Part shown: piece by piece, positions 23,101-34,389 of the stretch | Numbering within the stretch: position 1 is the stretch's first letter | Layout: every line of letters starts with the position of its first letter | DNA from: Macrostomum hystrix | Taxonomy: Eukaryota; Platyhelminthes; Macrostomidae | Length of the DNA stretch: 64,000 bases | Direction: 5' to 3' | Assembly: GCA_950097015.1 (NCBI GenBank) | Contig: CATNEN010000038.1 | Coordinates: 9,496,001-9,560,000 of the forward strand | Program-made: the position numbers and the translations under genes | Notes under the pieces: generated by a model | The model's input: only the letters and a program-made list of their open reading frames with translations | Databases searched by the model: none | Told to the model about the DNA's origin: nothing

Positions 23101-26100
23101 GCTCGAAAATTAACGAAGAATGTACGAGCTTGTAGTTTACTACCAAAAATATTTTCTATTTGGTCTCTTTGCCTGAAATCTTAGCCTGAAAATCTGTTTT
23201 CACAGTGTCCACAGCCTCTCTCCACCTGCCATTCCTCATCTCCGCCATTCATTAGGAATTCCAGTCTTGAGCATGCCTTTCGGCGGCACTCACACAGGTG
23301 AAGCGGGGCGGACAACCGTCTATATAGCGGGTCTGAAATTCCACGCCAACCAGCTGAGACCCCCTAGCCCGCAAATCAACTTGCAGGCGCTGAGTTTTGC
23401 TTGGTTGCAAAATTTTTGATTGAAATGAGCTCTGAATAGGGAAGAATGAGCTAGGGGGAAGGGGTCAGCGGGAGAAGGGAAAAGCTGCTTCAATTTTTCA
23501 TTTTTTCCTGAAATGAACTGAGCTTTGCATTCAACACAATACAGAATGTTGGGAAACAACAGTTTTTAGTGACTGTCCCACCGCCACACAACTGCCCACC
23601 TTTGTCTCCCTCTCACCTCCTACTGCATTACTGCATTATTGATTTTATAGATTTTGTCTCCCTCTCAAAGAGAGGAGATTCGCGTCTAAATGTTGTGTTA
23701 TATTTGCAGTGTGTGCACAGTATTGCAGTTAAAATTGAAACTTTTTGTGCCCTCTGCGTGATGAAAAACCTCATACGCAACTGAACAACAGATAGACCTG
23801 AGGAGATATTTGAGGAAACATTGACGAGCACATGGACCAGAGGAGGTAGTGACCAACAGATGTACTAGAGGAGGTATTGACCAACAGATGGAACAGAGGA
23901 GGTATTGACCAACAGATGGACCAGAGGAGGTATTGACCAACAGATGGACCAGAGGAGGTATTGACCAACAGATGGACCAGAGGAGGTATTGACCAACAGA
24001 TGGACCAGAGGAGGTATTGACCAACAGATGGACCAGAGGAGGTATTGACCAACAGATGGACCAGAGGAGGTAAAGACCAACAGATGGACCAGATGAGGTA
24101 TTCACCAACAGATGGACCAGAGGAGGTAGTGACCAACAGATGGACCAGAGGAGGTAAAGACCAACAGATGGACCAGAGGAGGTATTGACCAACAGATGGA
24201 CCAGAGTAGGTACTCGTAGTGACCAACGGATGGACCAGAGGAGGTAGTGACCAACAGATGGACCAGAGGAGGTATTGACCAACAGATGGACCAGAGTAGG
24301 TACTCGTAGTGACCAACGGATGGACCAGAGGAGGTAGTGACCAACAGATGGACCAGAGTAGGTACTCGTAGTGACCAACGGATGGACCAGAGGAGGTAGT
24401 GACCAACAGATGGACCAGAGTAGGTACTCGTAGTGACCAACGGATGGACCAGAGGAGGTATTGATCAACAGATGGACCAGAGGAGGCCAGAGGAGGTAGT
24501 GACCAACAGATAGACCACCAGAGGAAGTAGTGACAAACAGATGGACCACGAGAGGAAGTAGTGACAAACAGATGGACCACGAGAGGAAGTAGTGACAAAC
24601 AGATGGACCAGAAGAGGTAGTGACCAACAGATGGACTAGAGGAGGTATTGACCAACAGATGGACCACGAGAGGAAGTAGTGACAAACAGATGGACCACGA
24701 GAGGAAGTAGTGACAAACAGATGGACCAGAAGAGGTAGTGACCAACAGATGGACTAGAGGAGGTATTGACCAACAGATGGACCACGAGAGGAAGTAGTGT
24801 CAAACTTATGTTTCACCATCCGAATATAGTTAGGACATAAGAATTTCTTAATGATTAAGGATTAATGGATTCAGAACCAGTTAAAATTTTGTTTGAGTAA
24901 CAACATATATTTTAATCCAAATAATCAACGAGCACATTCTCAAGCTAGCAAAGCCATGCAACGAGACATTGCAAGCACATGATTGGAGCTTTGACGGATA
25001 AATCAAGGGAGGATTGCTTTTTTGACATAATGTAAATTTTACTTACAACTGAAATGATCTAAAATGAAAATTTGTTTGCTGCATCTGTTTTGTTGGCTGC
25101 TATTTGAGACATAATTTTATGGTATTAGATCTCGCACAGTTGAAATTCTTATGCAACTTTAAGGAAAATAAACCGCTTACCACGAAGGAGAACTTGTAGC
25201 TAGTGAGAGTGAAATCTTTGTCAATCAAGGAGACATTGAAGCTGGTTTGAATCGTGTCAATGGTGTTCTGAAATCGTTTGGGTTCATTAAATTTCAGTTC
25301 CTTGTGTTTTCCTATAGCAATTCAGCTATAGGTAGTCCACTAACCTCAGGTACTTCCCAGCGGTAGGGGAGATTTTGAAATTCCGGCGAATTGTCGTTGA
25401 TGTCAATGATGAAAATCATTATGTTGGGATTGTTGACAATCTGAAATATTATTTTAATACACCCGATTAAAAATGTAGAATTTTTTTTTCAAAATACGAA
25501 ATCCAAACACATTTTGCGTTTTGTGACGGTTAGACTTATATGCGAAAGTGCAGCCGCACGCAAAACCACTCAACCTCCGTCTGTTGAGGTGGGGTCAGTG
25601 CACGCAGCCAACGGACTCGCTAGGCCGGGGGGGGGTTGACGAAAATTGTCACGCCAACTCTTCGAACCCACCTAGGCCCCTTAATCCTGAGCTGTTTTCT
25701 TTATATAAATATTTGCGCAATGTAGTAGCATACATTTTTCGCTGCTTTTCCAACTCTAAACAAAAAGGCCTTTCGCCTGAGTTTAGCCCAGTGATTGAGT
25801 TGAGTGTGCTGACCAGGTCAGCCCATAGACTAAACAGCTGTACGCAGACTTCGAAGATATCCTGGGTTGTACTTGTAAAGTTTCATTGTCAGCCCAGGTC
25901 AGCCCATAGACTAAACTGCTGTACGCAGACTTCGAAGATATCCTGGGTTGTACTTATAAAGTTTCATTGTAAGCTATTTAGAAACTCACGTTTCCATTGA
26001 AGTCATTCATTCTCAGATTCAAATTTAATACCGCATTAGTCATGCTCTGAAAAGGTAGAGACATTGTGAATCGCATAAGACAGGTAATAATTAGCAGGTA

Positions 26101-29100
26101 TGTCCTAACTAAATGCCAGCGCACTGACCTCTCTGTCAATCCGGCTGTTCACTACAACATTCGCAGTTCGCGCCGCCGTATTAGTCACGAGTTTCAGGCA
26201 GTATATCAGAGTTGCATCGCCAATAATGGTGAATTCAACGTTGTCATTCTCGATGTCTGTTGCTTCTAGAGTGAAGAGGACCGTATCTGAGGAGAAAGTA
26301 TATTTTTATTCGATGCTATGAAATCAGATATTCTGAAAATATCCTATTTTGAAGAAATTATGGTTTAAGATAAACCCTATTGTACTATGGTACTAGTAAT
26401 AAAACCCTATTGTGGCCTATTGGTTTGATCTTCAGACTCACAATTTAACTGTCGGGGTTCGATTCCCGACTCGAATGGAACAATTTGTGTCTTTTAGCAC
26501 AACACTCAATGAGTACCAGCATCAGCTGGGGTGATTGAGGATGGGTTTGGTGTCCCATCAGTCCATGGACTGAACGGCCGTACGCAGCCCTACTGTCGGT
26601 AGCAAATCTGCTCTAATTAGGGTAGGTTTAACAGTAGAACTACCAAGGGGGGTGAATCCCCTCTGACAATTTTTTGCTGCACCCGAACGGAACAATATGC
26701 TGGCATATGAAACTCAAGAACACGGGCCAACTTTTTTTGCGCATCTTCTGAAACAAGAATCAAGTCGCCAGCTCTTCAGACCGTCCAGATATTCAATGTT
26801 TCTGGCCGAAGGTCCGATTTTTCCCATAAGAGCTAGTGTATTTCATACAACCCCTATACACGAATTTGCACTGCGCCTCAGTGCGGCCTTTCCAGACCTT
26901 CAAACTTTATCAGCATGTCACCCGAATGTGCCTGCATCATCTCCGTCTTCGGTGGTCACCTACCTTTATCTAGACGGATTTGCTGGACCTACAACAACAG
27001 GTGGAACTAGGCCACAATGGACACCCTGACGCGACTTTCCCAAATTTCACTGATTAAGCTAAAATACTAGGAGCAGCTCGACAACAGGACACCATCGTCT
27101 AGTCCGTCAGCCAGTCAGTCACCACCCAACGCTCTTAGCATTCAGGCGCTGCCAAAAAAGTCCCCCCTTGGTATAAAAACGGGCGGCAAAATGGCTTGGT
27201 AGTCCTACTATTAATCTATTATTATTATTATTATTATTTTTATTTTCTGAGTAGAGAGGAGTTTTTATTGTTTCCCTGGATCTCATCACAGTCAGGTTTT
27301 TATCGCCCTGGTGTCCAACCCACACTGACCGATCGGCGTCTCTTCCTTGACCTGCACCAATTGACCCGATGCGCAGGAGCCGTAAACATAGTTGCCGTTG
27401 AAGCCGCTGCACAGGTTAAATGACGGCGGGTTATTGCTCGACTGGCACAGCGGAACTGGAGTTGGAGGTTCATTGCTTGCTGTTATCTTGTGGCATTTTG
27501 TGAGTCGCATTTGGCTTGGGTTTGGTTTGATTGGGTTGGATTGTGCTGTGTTGTGTTGTGTTGGGTTGTGTTGGGTTGTGTTGGGTTGGGTTGGCTTGGG
27601 GTTTGGTTGGCTTGAGTTTGGTTGGCTTGGGTTTTGTTGGCTTGGGGTTTGGTTGGCTTGGGTTTTGTTGGCTTGGGGTTTGGTTGGCTTGAGTTTGGTT
27701 GGCTTGGGTTTGGTTGGCTTGGATTTGGTTGGCTTGGGTTTGGTTGGCTTGGGTTTGGTTGGCTTGGGTTTGGTTGGCTTGAGTTTGGTTGGCTTGGGTT
27801 TTGTTGGCTTGGGTTTGGTTGGCTTGGGTTTGGTTGGCTTGGGTTTTGTTGGCTTGGGGTTTGGTTGGCTTGAGTTTGGTTGGCTTGGGTTTGGTTGGCT
27901 TGGGTTTGGTTGGCTTGGGTTTGGTTGGCTTGGGTTTCGTTGGCTTGGGTTTGGTTGGCTTGGGTTTGGTTGGCTTGGGTTTTGTTGGCTTGGGTTTGGT
28001 TGGCTTGGGTTTGGTTGGCTTGGGTTTGGTTGGCTTGGGTTGGGTTTGCTTGGGTTTGGTTGGCTTGGGTTGGGTTGGCTTGGGTTTGGTTGGCTTGGGT
28101 TTGGTTGGCTTGGGTTTGGTTGGCTTGGGTTTGGTTTGCTTGGGTTTGGTTGGCTTGGGTTTGGTTGGCTTGGGTTTGGTTTGCTTGGGTTTGGTTGGCT
28201 TGGGTTTGGTTGGCTTGGGTTTGGTTGGCTTGGGTTTGGTTGGCTTGGGTTTGGTTGGCTTGGGTTTGGTTGGCTTGGGTTTGGTTGGCTTGGGTTTTGT
28301 TGGCTTGGGGTTTGGTTGGCTTGGGTTTGGTTGGCTTGGGTTTGGTTGGCTTGGGGTTTGGTTGGCTTGGGTTTGGTTGGCTTGGGTTTGGTTGGCTTGG
28401 GGTTTGGTTGGCTTGGGTTTTGTTGGCTTGGGTTGGGTTGGCTTGGGTTGGGTTGGCTTGGGTTTGGTTGGCTTGGGTTTGGTTGGCTTGGGTTTGGTTA
28501 GCTTGGGTTTGGTTAGCTTGGGTTTGGTTAGCTTGGGTTTGGTTAGCTTGGGTTTGGTTGGCTTGGGTTGGCTTGGCTTGGGTTTGGCTGGCTTGGGTTT
28601 GGTTGGCTTGGGTTTGGTTGGCTTGGGTTTTTGTTGGCTTGGGTTTGGTTGGCTTGGGTTTTGTTGGCTTGGGTTTGGTTGGCTTGGGTTTTGTTGGCTT
28701 GGGGTTTGGTTGGCTTGGGGTTTGGTTGGCTTGGGTTTGGTTGGCTTGGGTTTGGTTAGCTTGGGTTTGGTTAGCTTGGGTTTGGTTAGCTTGGGTTTGG
28801 TTAGCTTGGGTTTGGTTGGCTTGGGTTGGGTTGGTTTGGGTTTGGTTGGCTTGGGTTTGGCTTGCTTGGGTTTGGTTGGCTTGGGTTTGGTTGGCTTGGG
28901 TTTTTGTTGGCTTGGGTTTGGTTGGCTTGGGTTTTGTTGGCTTGGGTTTGGTTGGCTTGGGTTTTGTTGGCTTGGGTTTGGTTGGCTTGGGGTTTGGTTG
29001 GCTTGGGTTTGGTTGGCTTGAGGTTTGGTTGGCTTGGGGTTTGGTTGGCTTGGGTTTGGTTGGCTTGGGTTTGGTTGGTTTGGGTTTGGTTGGCTTGGGT

Positions 29101-29310
29101 TTGGTTGGCTTGAGGTTTGGTTGGCTTGGGGTTTGGTTGGCTTGGGTTTGGTTGGCTTGGGTTTGGTTGGTTTGGGTTTAGTTGGGCTGGGTTGGTAAGG
29201 ATTTGGTTTGCTCAAGAAAATATCCTCATGCACAAGCTTCGCTCACCAGTCCAGCAGAGCAGCAGTAGGCAGCAGGTGGCAGTGAAGCCTTGATGACACG
29301 GTACCTTCAT
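17121..29310 (-). CDS. Protocadherin-like transmembrane protein with about 11 cadherin repeats
   Basis: Thirteen coding exons on the minus strand, in transcript order: 29310-29247, 27479-27330, 26286-26129, 26046-25990, 25440-25345, 25267-25181, 22264-21398, 21317-21153, 21064-20997, 20918-20660, 20537-18443, 17873-17804 and 17304-17121; 4,320 nt, 1,439 aa. Exon 1 is a signal peptide with a Leu/Cys core. The ectodomain shows repeated cadherin calcium motifs: DxNDNxP-type linkers (DINDNSPEF, DVNDVTPTF, DANDNSPVF, DRNDQTPTF, DVNDCSPAF), A-x-D-x-D and xENxP starts. Some linkers are degenerate (DINNKFP, NANTFDP), so those sites may bind calcium weakly. The membrane span is near residues 1313-1334. 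The tail is only about 105 residues, with no visible catenin-binding region, so this is not a classical cadherin. It should mediate calcium-dependent adhesion. The 18443 donor is GTAAGT; reading through it would give a different short tail ending at 18375. Two introns hold minisatellites. Confidence 0.92.
22411..22760 (+). mobile_element. SINE family B copy, antisense in cadherin intron 7
   Basis: This is the best-preserved family B copy. It has the AGGTTTAACGCGTTTGCCTC head, GAGCTCGATTCCGCGG, GAGGGCCAACCTTCAAGGCA, GTGTACACTGCCTGACGATG, GTGTGCCTGCGTACGGTATC, a GGGCAGAATTGCC block and a terminal CTGCCCGCAGCCCTCCTGCA before an ATATT tail. Confidence 0.9.
23822..24806. repeat. 28-bp minisatellite in cadherin intron 7
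   Basis: About 33 copies are present. The plus-strand unit contains GACCAACAGATGGACCAGAG followed by GAGGTATT or GAGGTAGT. Variants carry an extra CTCGTAGT and a CAACGG change (24205-24450) or a CACGAGAGGAAGTAGTGACA form (24500-24806), and these alternate in larger blocks. The minus strand is open in all three frames because the unit length is not a multiple of three and lacks stops; the long ORFs are therefore artefacts of the repeat. Confidence 0.95.
25816..25976. repeat. 81-bp tandem duplication in a cadherin intron
   Basis: Two near-identical copies lie at 25816-25896 and 25897-25976, with only a few mismatches. Each contains CTGTACGCAGACTTCGAAGA, which resembles the 'GCCGTACGCAGCCTTC' block of SINE family A, so this may be a duplicated SINE tail. 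Confidence 0.85.
26408..26630 (+). mobile_element. SINE family A copy, antisense in a cadherin intron
   Basis: It has GGGGTTCGATTCCCGACTCG, AACAATTTGTGTCTTTTAGC, the ACCAGCATCAGCTGGGGTGA segment, AGTCCATGGACTGAACGGCC and GTACGCAGCC. The A-box end is diverged. Confidence 0.8.
27506..29195. repeat. 15-bp G-rich minisatellite filling cadherin intron 1
   Basis: About 110 copies of TTTGGTTGGCTTGGG (plus strand), with one-base-longer variants, lie between the signal-peptide exon and exon 2 of the cadherin gene. The array leaves about 50 bp to the donor and about 25 bp to the acceptor. All plus frames and one minus frame are open for long distances (Gly-Phe-Gly-Trp-Leu or Lys-Pro-Thr-Lys-Pro type pentapeptides). 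The intron position, with consensus splice sites on both sides, argues that it is not translated. Each unit offers GG runs that could form two-tier G-quadruplexes on the plus strand. Confidence 0.95.
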
Positions 29311-29790
29311 CTGAGCCAACCTCCTCAGGTATTTGAAGTTATTCTCTAATCGATCTCTGATTCAAATAGCACTTGAGTCCGATTTCTCAGTTAGGCGCCG
29401 AGTTAATGGGAATCTCTAGGCGGAGCTGAGCGCACCAGCTCAGTGGATGCAAGAATATATGATGAAAATGTCATTCCGCTGCATCTAGAGGAGAGAACGA
29501 AAAAAGCCGGTACGGATTGGCTGCCGCGATGTCAAGGCATGGGCGAGAACTCCGGACCAGCTGGTTGCCATGACAGGTTGGGTGGCAAGAGTGTGACTCT
29601 GCTCTCCTCTCTCTTTCCAGTCTTCACTTCTTTTTCCCGAGTGATCATGGAAGTGATGAGATTTTGATGAACATTAGATTTGACATCGGACTAATTGTGA
29701 TGGGATGGGATTGTGTGTTGCGCGTGAGATGTGAATTCAAATATTTTTAATATTCGCTGGGATTGTCGACACAGCTAGCAAGTAGATATT
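29311..29790. other. 5' flank of the cadherin gene
   Basis: This is the probable promoter and 5' UTR region of the minus-strand cadherin gene. It has a short GC-richer stretch around 29400-29600 and no recognisable coding exon or TATA element. Confidence 0.35.
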
Positions 29791-29794
29791 GCTG

Positions 29795-30055
29795 CGAATT
29801 GCATTGACCCCACTCGGGTATGTACATAAGCACACACTCAAACAGGTGTAGTACTCGTTCATCTGCCCTGCGTGACTATCTGATTGTGAGACAGTTCTTG
29901 TACACTCATTAATGTGCCTTGCGGGTCGGCCCACATGGCTGTAAATGACAAGCACCAAAGCCTTTTTTATATGAAATGTGATCTCACCGCAGAATTGAAC
30001 TCGGGGAATTTTGTGCGAAAGTCGGACTCATGAACGCTCCGTCACCCCCGACCAA
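29795..30055 (-). mobile_element. SINE family B copy, diverged, reverse orientation
   Basis: Reverse-strand matches include GGCACATTAATGAGTGTACA, the TGAGTGTGTGCTTATGTACA segment and a head with GAGTTCAATTCTGCGGTGAG. It is more diverged than the copies at 8.7 and 22.4 kb. Confidence 0.7.
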
Positions 30056-30099
30056 GTGAGTCCGAATTAATCTCGTAGCTCCAAGTGCTCAACACGAGC

Positions 30100-31560
30100 G
30101 TGCACACATGTGAAAGACATGTGGCACCTAAAGGTGGATTAGCCGTCATTGAAGGTTAATTGCGAGTCTTTGGAGTATTTTAAATCGAATCGAACCAAAG
30201 ACGGTTTACGATGGAGAGCGAGAGAGGAGAAACTGCTCACTACGGAGAGTAACACACTGCTCACTCTCCACAGGGTTGCATCTGAAACTGAATCCTCTAG
30301 GCCCCTGAGCTGCGCATGCTTCCCCTCACACTGCGCCCCCACTGGGTGAGCTCATCGGGGACAATGCGCCACATTCTTTGTTGTTGCCTTGAGCTTTTTG
30401 AGTGGGGATTTAAACGATTGGGAAAATAGATGACGGAGATGCACAGTAGTCAGACGGTTGGGAGTCACGGGAGAGGCAAAAAGACAACAAAGGCTGCGAT
30501 ACGTGCATCAAACGACGAGGATCGCAGCAGGTGCGCAGCGGAGTGAGTTGGCGGCTTTTATCGTCTGACGCCAGACTGGAGAATGATAGGTAGACAGATG
30601 AGGGAGATGGTTGGAAAAAAGCCACGGACTGTCGCCGTAGCTGTTACAACAGAGCCGTGGGGATTGGTCTGTCTCTGCTGGGTGTCTTTTTGCAGCCGCG
30701 CGCGCTGAGGGCTGACCGCGCTGGACCATTGTTTCATATTATAGCTATAGCTAATTTCTGAGCTATTTTATAGCTTGCTCCAGCAGCAGCAGGAATCGAT
30801 GAAAACCCCTGCCACAGCAGCTCCACTGTCCGGTTCTCTCTTTAGAAAGAGTTTAGAAACTTTGGCAAGGAGTTTTAACAATTATGACTGTGCTTCTTTT
30901 TTGAGCCATGATTGAGTCCAAAAAAGAAGCACAGTTAGCATGGCACTGTCAGAGCACTTGTCCTTATTGCTCCCTGCACATAGCACAAACCCACTCACTT
31001 GTAGGGAAGGGAAATTTAACTGGGAGTTTAAACCATGTCACACTCAACGGTTTGAAGATGAAGCTGCGGGCGCGGAGTTCAACACACGACTCCCTCGCGG
31101 CCGTTCCGTACAGTTCCTTTTGCGTTTCCGCAGTTTCACTCTCTAGCTGTAGCGAGCGGCTACCCTAAGCCGACCCGGAAACCAGAGGACTTTGAGCTGA
31201 AATATAGGGAGACCATGACAATGTGTTTTTTATAAAGATGTCGTCAGGAATGCGTACACTGCAGTCCCATTGTTGATCCCTGAGTAACTATAATTGATTT
31301 CTAAAGCTTTCATTTTCATATTTTGCGTTCTATCTTGACACTTTGATCCAAGGTAAGTTGAGAGGACCTCGATCCACTCAAGCTGACTCTTAGCAGCTCT
31401 TTCATCTTCGTTTAGTACCTCTCTGTATGCGCTTTCTACTCTTGAGAAAGCTTATAGGTATACTCCATAGAATCATTTTAGGTATACTACTTGTCAACAC
31501 CTGCTATATACACTGGGTACATGCATAGAAAATAATAGACGTCCTAGATAGAGATAGTAG
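30100..31560. other. Intergenic stretch with short GC-rich patches; no gene assigned
   Basis: It contains several short ORFs without domain-like composition and a perfect 16-bp hairpin at 30887-30935. A CpG-containing patch near 31050-31200 could be a promoter, conceivably for the tra2 gene downstream, whose first exon I could not locate. Confidence 0.3.
30887..30935. repeat. Perfect 16-bp inverted repeat with 17-nt loop
   Basis: Arms ACTGTGCTTCTTTTTT (30887-30902) and AAAAAAGAAGCACAGT (30920-30935) pair exactly. The flanking bases allow one or two more pairs. There is no obvious gene context. Confidence 0.9.
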
Positions 31561-31587
31561 ATGGCATAATAAAAAATTAAGTTGGCA

Positions 31588-31852
31588 GGATCGGGCCTGG
31601 ATGGCACATCATTTCGTTGCACTAGACCCCACTGACTTCAACGCACAAACGCTCAGGCAGCGTTTTCTCTCTCTCACTGTGCCTTGGAGGTTGGCCATCA
31701 ATTAATGGCTTATGTTGCAAGTACAGGCTCTCCAAACCTAATTCTCTCCGCGACAGAGTCCCAAATAAATGCGCGACCCCGCCGCGGAATCGAGCTCAGG
31801 AACTTAGGAGCGAGAAGCAAAACTGTTAGACCGCACTGCCACTTCGTCCCCT
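31588..31852 (-). mobile_element. SINE family B copy, reverse orientation, internally shortened
   Basis: The reverse strand shows GAGCTCGATTCCGCGGCGGG, GGCCAACCTCCAAGGCACAG and a terminal TGGGGTCTAGTGCAACGAAA segment. The TGTGTGCCTGCG middle block is missing. Confidence 0.75.
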
Positions 31853-31859
31853 CGGATTA

Positions 31860-33220
31860 GAACTCAGATTTGCTTGTGTTTTGAGGAGTTAAGGAGCGAG
31901 TATACCTTCAGTGTGTCGTTTGGCAAAATTATGCACTAGGGCTTCTGCAAAAGCTTCTCGAATTTCATTTAAAACCATGAAGAACGCTTAAAATCAATCA
32001 ATTTTAAATAAAATCTTTGTCGTCTCGAACAATAGGCATGCAGTTAATTTTAATGCAAAGGATGCACCTCATAAAAAGGCTGAGGGTACAAATTCTTTAT
32101 GTGCTCAGTAACAGCCTCTCATAGCACACATACAATGGACGCGCAGACTTTTCAGAAGAAAATTCCTAGATATTCTATGTAGAAAATTCCAATACGAAAC
32201 CCATTTAAACAAAATTATCAATCGTGTAACACCGAGGTCTTTTTAATTAGTTCATATAATTTTAGATCTGTGTCTAGCATATGTTGCAAGATGTTTTAAT
32301 TGTTGAATCATTAAAAAAGTGGCCGAGTTGTCAAAAGGCAAAAGGCAAAAAAATCGGTTCGCATTGAAAACAAGAGTTGAAACTACTGAAATAGTTTCCA
32401 TGTTCGTGTCCATGCATGATCGATCGAGAGTAGAAGGTTGCATGGTGTACATAGTAACTAATTGCTAACAAATATAAATGAGCTAAATATTACGTTGAAT
32501 TGTTTGCCTCGAAAAGAATGCACGAATTCTCTGGTACGAGTATAATTAGTTTAATTGGAATCTTACAATCACTTCTCTGTATTGCAAATTGTGAAATGTT
32601 GGTTAAGGAACAAAATCCTGGAATACGAAACAAAATGACGAAATCCTGAACTAGGTAAACCCTATCCCGCATTTTACCATAGTGCCCTCTCTGTTTACTC
32701 TGCTTATTGCATTGCATCGGATTGTTTTTTTATGTTAATACTCGTAACCTGTACGTCACACCTGTATTAAAAATAACCTCGTATTTACCGCTCTTCTATG
32801 GAATTCGTGCAACCTTTCAAAAGTGCCGTAAATTTATTCAATCGTACGTAGCAGCAGTTGAACAGTTGTTTATCATCGTTTCGTCAATCAATAAATTAAT
32901 CAAGCGCATTAAATTTATTTAACAATCTCTAAAATTTCTAAGTTTATGTAATTATTTCAAACTACGAGTAGCTACTTTCCTGACACGAGTTACTGGCGAA
33001 AGAGAGATTAGGCTATTGCCTGAGCCAAACCACCAGTCCACCAACTCGGTTTTTAGATTAAATCCTACAGGCTTTACTTTACTAAATTCATATCATATTC
33101 CATTTTCAGTGCAGTATCAGTTCAAATTTTTCACTAAGCTATATACTAAATTTCCGGGCCTAATCTATGTTTTAATTTTAGGGCCTACAGACTACAGTAG
33201 CCCATACACTAGCTGCTAAC
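31860..33220. other. AT-rich intergenic sequence; nothing recognised
   Basis: Only short ORFs are present. No splice-supported exon, RNA gene or repeat family member was seen. Confidence 0.4.
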
Positions 33221-33234
33221 TATATCCGCGTGAT

Positions 33235-33430
33235 GAAGTGCTGCGCCCGACATTGGTGGCAAGCCCAGACATAGCCGTCAACAAACATGCTTCCCTGTCT
33301 GCGTTGCAGATGCATTTCTATGTCACATTAAGTGCATCTCGCCTGGTTGGAAATCAGGTGATGTTTTGCAAGCCACTTCATATTGGTGAAGTCATCCCTA
33401 CTGGTTTCCACCATCTCGCCAATTCCAAAG
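33235..33430 (-). mobile_element. Merlin/IS1595-like (ISXO2) transposase N-terminal fragment, dead
   Basis: The minus strand reads MKWLAKHHLISNQARC, then after one in-frame stop CDIEMHLQ, and DGYVWACHQCR. This matches the order of the ISXO2/Merlin transposase start: 'W-L-x-x-x-x-L-I', a Cys-x2-Cys pair, a 'D-G-Y-x-W-x-C-x-x-C-R' zinc-ribbon half. The catalytic DDE part was not found, and the stop shows decay. Confidence 0.65.
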
Positions 33431-34389
33431 TTTATTTTAGTATAGTTTAAAAGCTTGGCAGTGTTAACAATTTCATCTGCAGGGCAAATAACTGTGCAGC
33501 TGGGCGACTGGCCATAAAGGCTAAAAGGGTTGTGGTAAGAGTAAGAAAATACATGAAATTAATATAATTAGGCCTATAGGCCTAAAGAAGTAAAGTAGAA
33601 CTATGCCCTCTCTCTCTATATATAGAGTACCATATAATGCAGATTTGCTTAACTTTGTCCATTTATTTGAAAACACATGGGTCTTGCAAGTCATAGAAAA
33701 ATGACCTTCCTAGTTATTGGCTCAATTAGTCATATTAGGCCTAGTGCACTTTGATTGTTTGGATACAAAGCTGGACCATCTGTTAATTAGTTGCCATCAC
33801 CTTCTGGATTGCAACACATACATCTTGCAGCAATGCCTTTTAATCTGATGCTGGCAGCCACTCCTACAGGACTCTGATGGCTGGCCAACCTGGGCTCTCT
33901 GTAGCAGTGCCTTGTCTAGCCATGGTGCAGAAGGATTTCTGTGTTCGACGGAAGGCAAATTTCAGTTTTAGCCTGCTGTACGACAGTACGACACAAGTGA
34001 ACTAAGTAATTTTTTTGTATGACAAACTACAATGCAGAAACCCACATACTCCCGACCCAGACAAAGAGTAATAATAAGTTGTAAGTGGTAATAACAAGTT
34101 TACAAGTAATTGAAGTAATATTAATTAGTTTCACGATACAACGATATGCATTTCAAAAAAGAAATAAAGAAGGTTAAGATTAAAACAACGGATGCACATT
34201 TGTGTGGCCTTGAATAGGCCTATAAAAATGTGAAATTTGGTGCCACATAATAAAAAATTATTATTAAGTATGCCAAGATTATTTTATTTGTGCCTCGTAA
34301 AAAGAACTTTGAATAAATTTAATTTAATTATGAAAACGAAATTGTATTTTTAAATGCCTATGCATACATTGCATATAGCTTTCTAGTCA

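Noticed and set aside
25548-26000. 150-codon plus-strand ORF
   Set aside because: It is antisense to the cadherin gene and overlaps the 81-bp duplication, which doubles an open stretch.
26697-27029. 110-codon plus-strand ORF inside a cadherin intron
   Set aside because: No domain, no strong start context and no repeat or conservation evidence; length alone is compatible with chance.
27470-29233. 587-codon Lys/Pro/Thr repeat ORF and Gly-Phe-Trp-Leu ORFs on the other strand
   Set aside because: They are by-products of the 15-bp repeat in cadherin intron 1. The ORF is out of frame with both flanking exons, so I annotated the repeat, and kept translation only as a question.
30139-31168. Several 60-86 codon ORFs on both strands
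   Set aside because: They overlap one another with no consistent composition or splice support; left as unassigned intergenic sequence.
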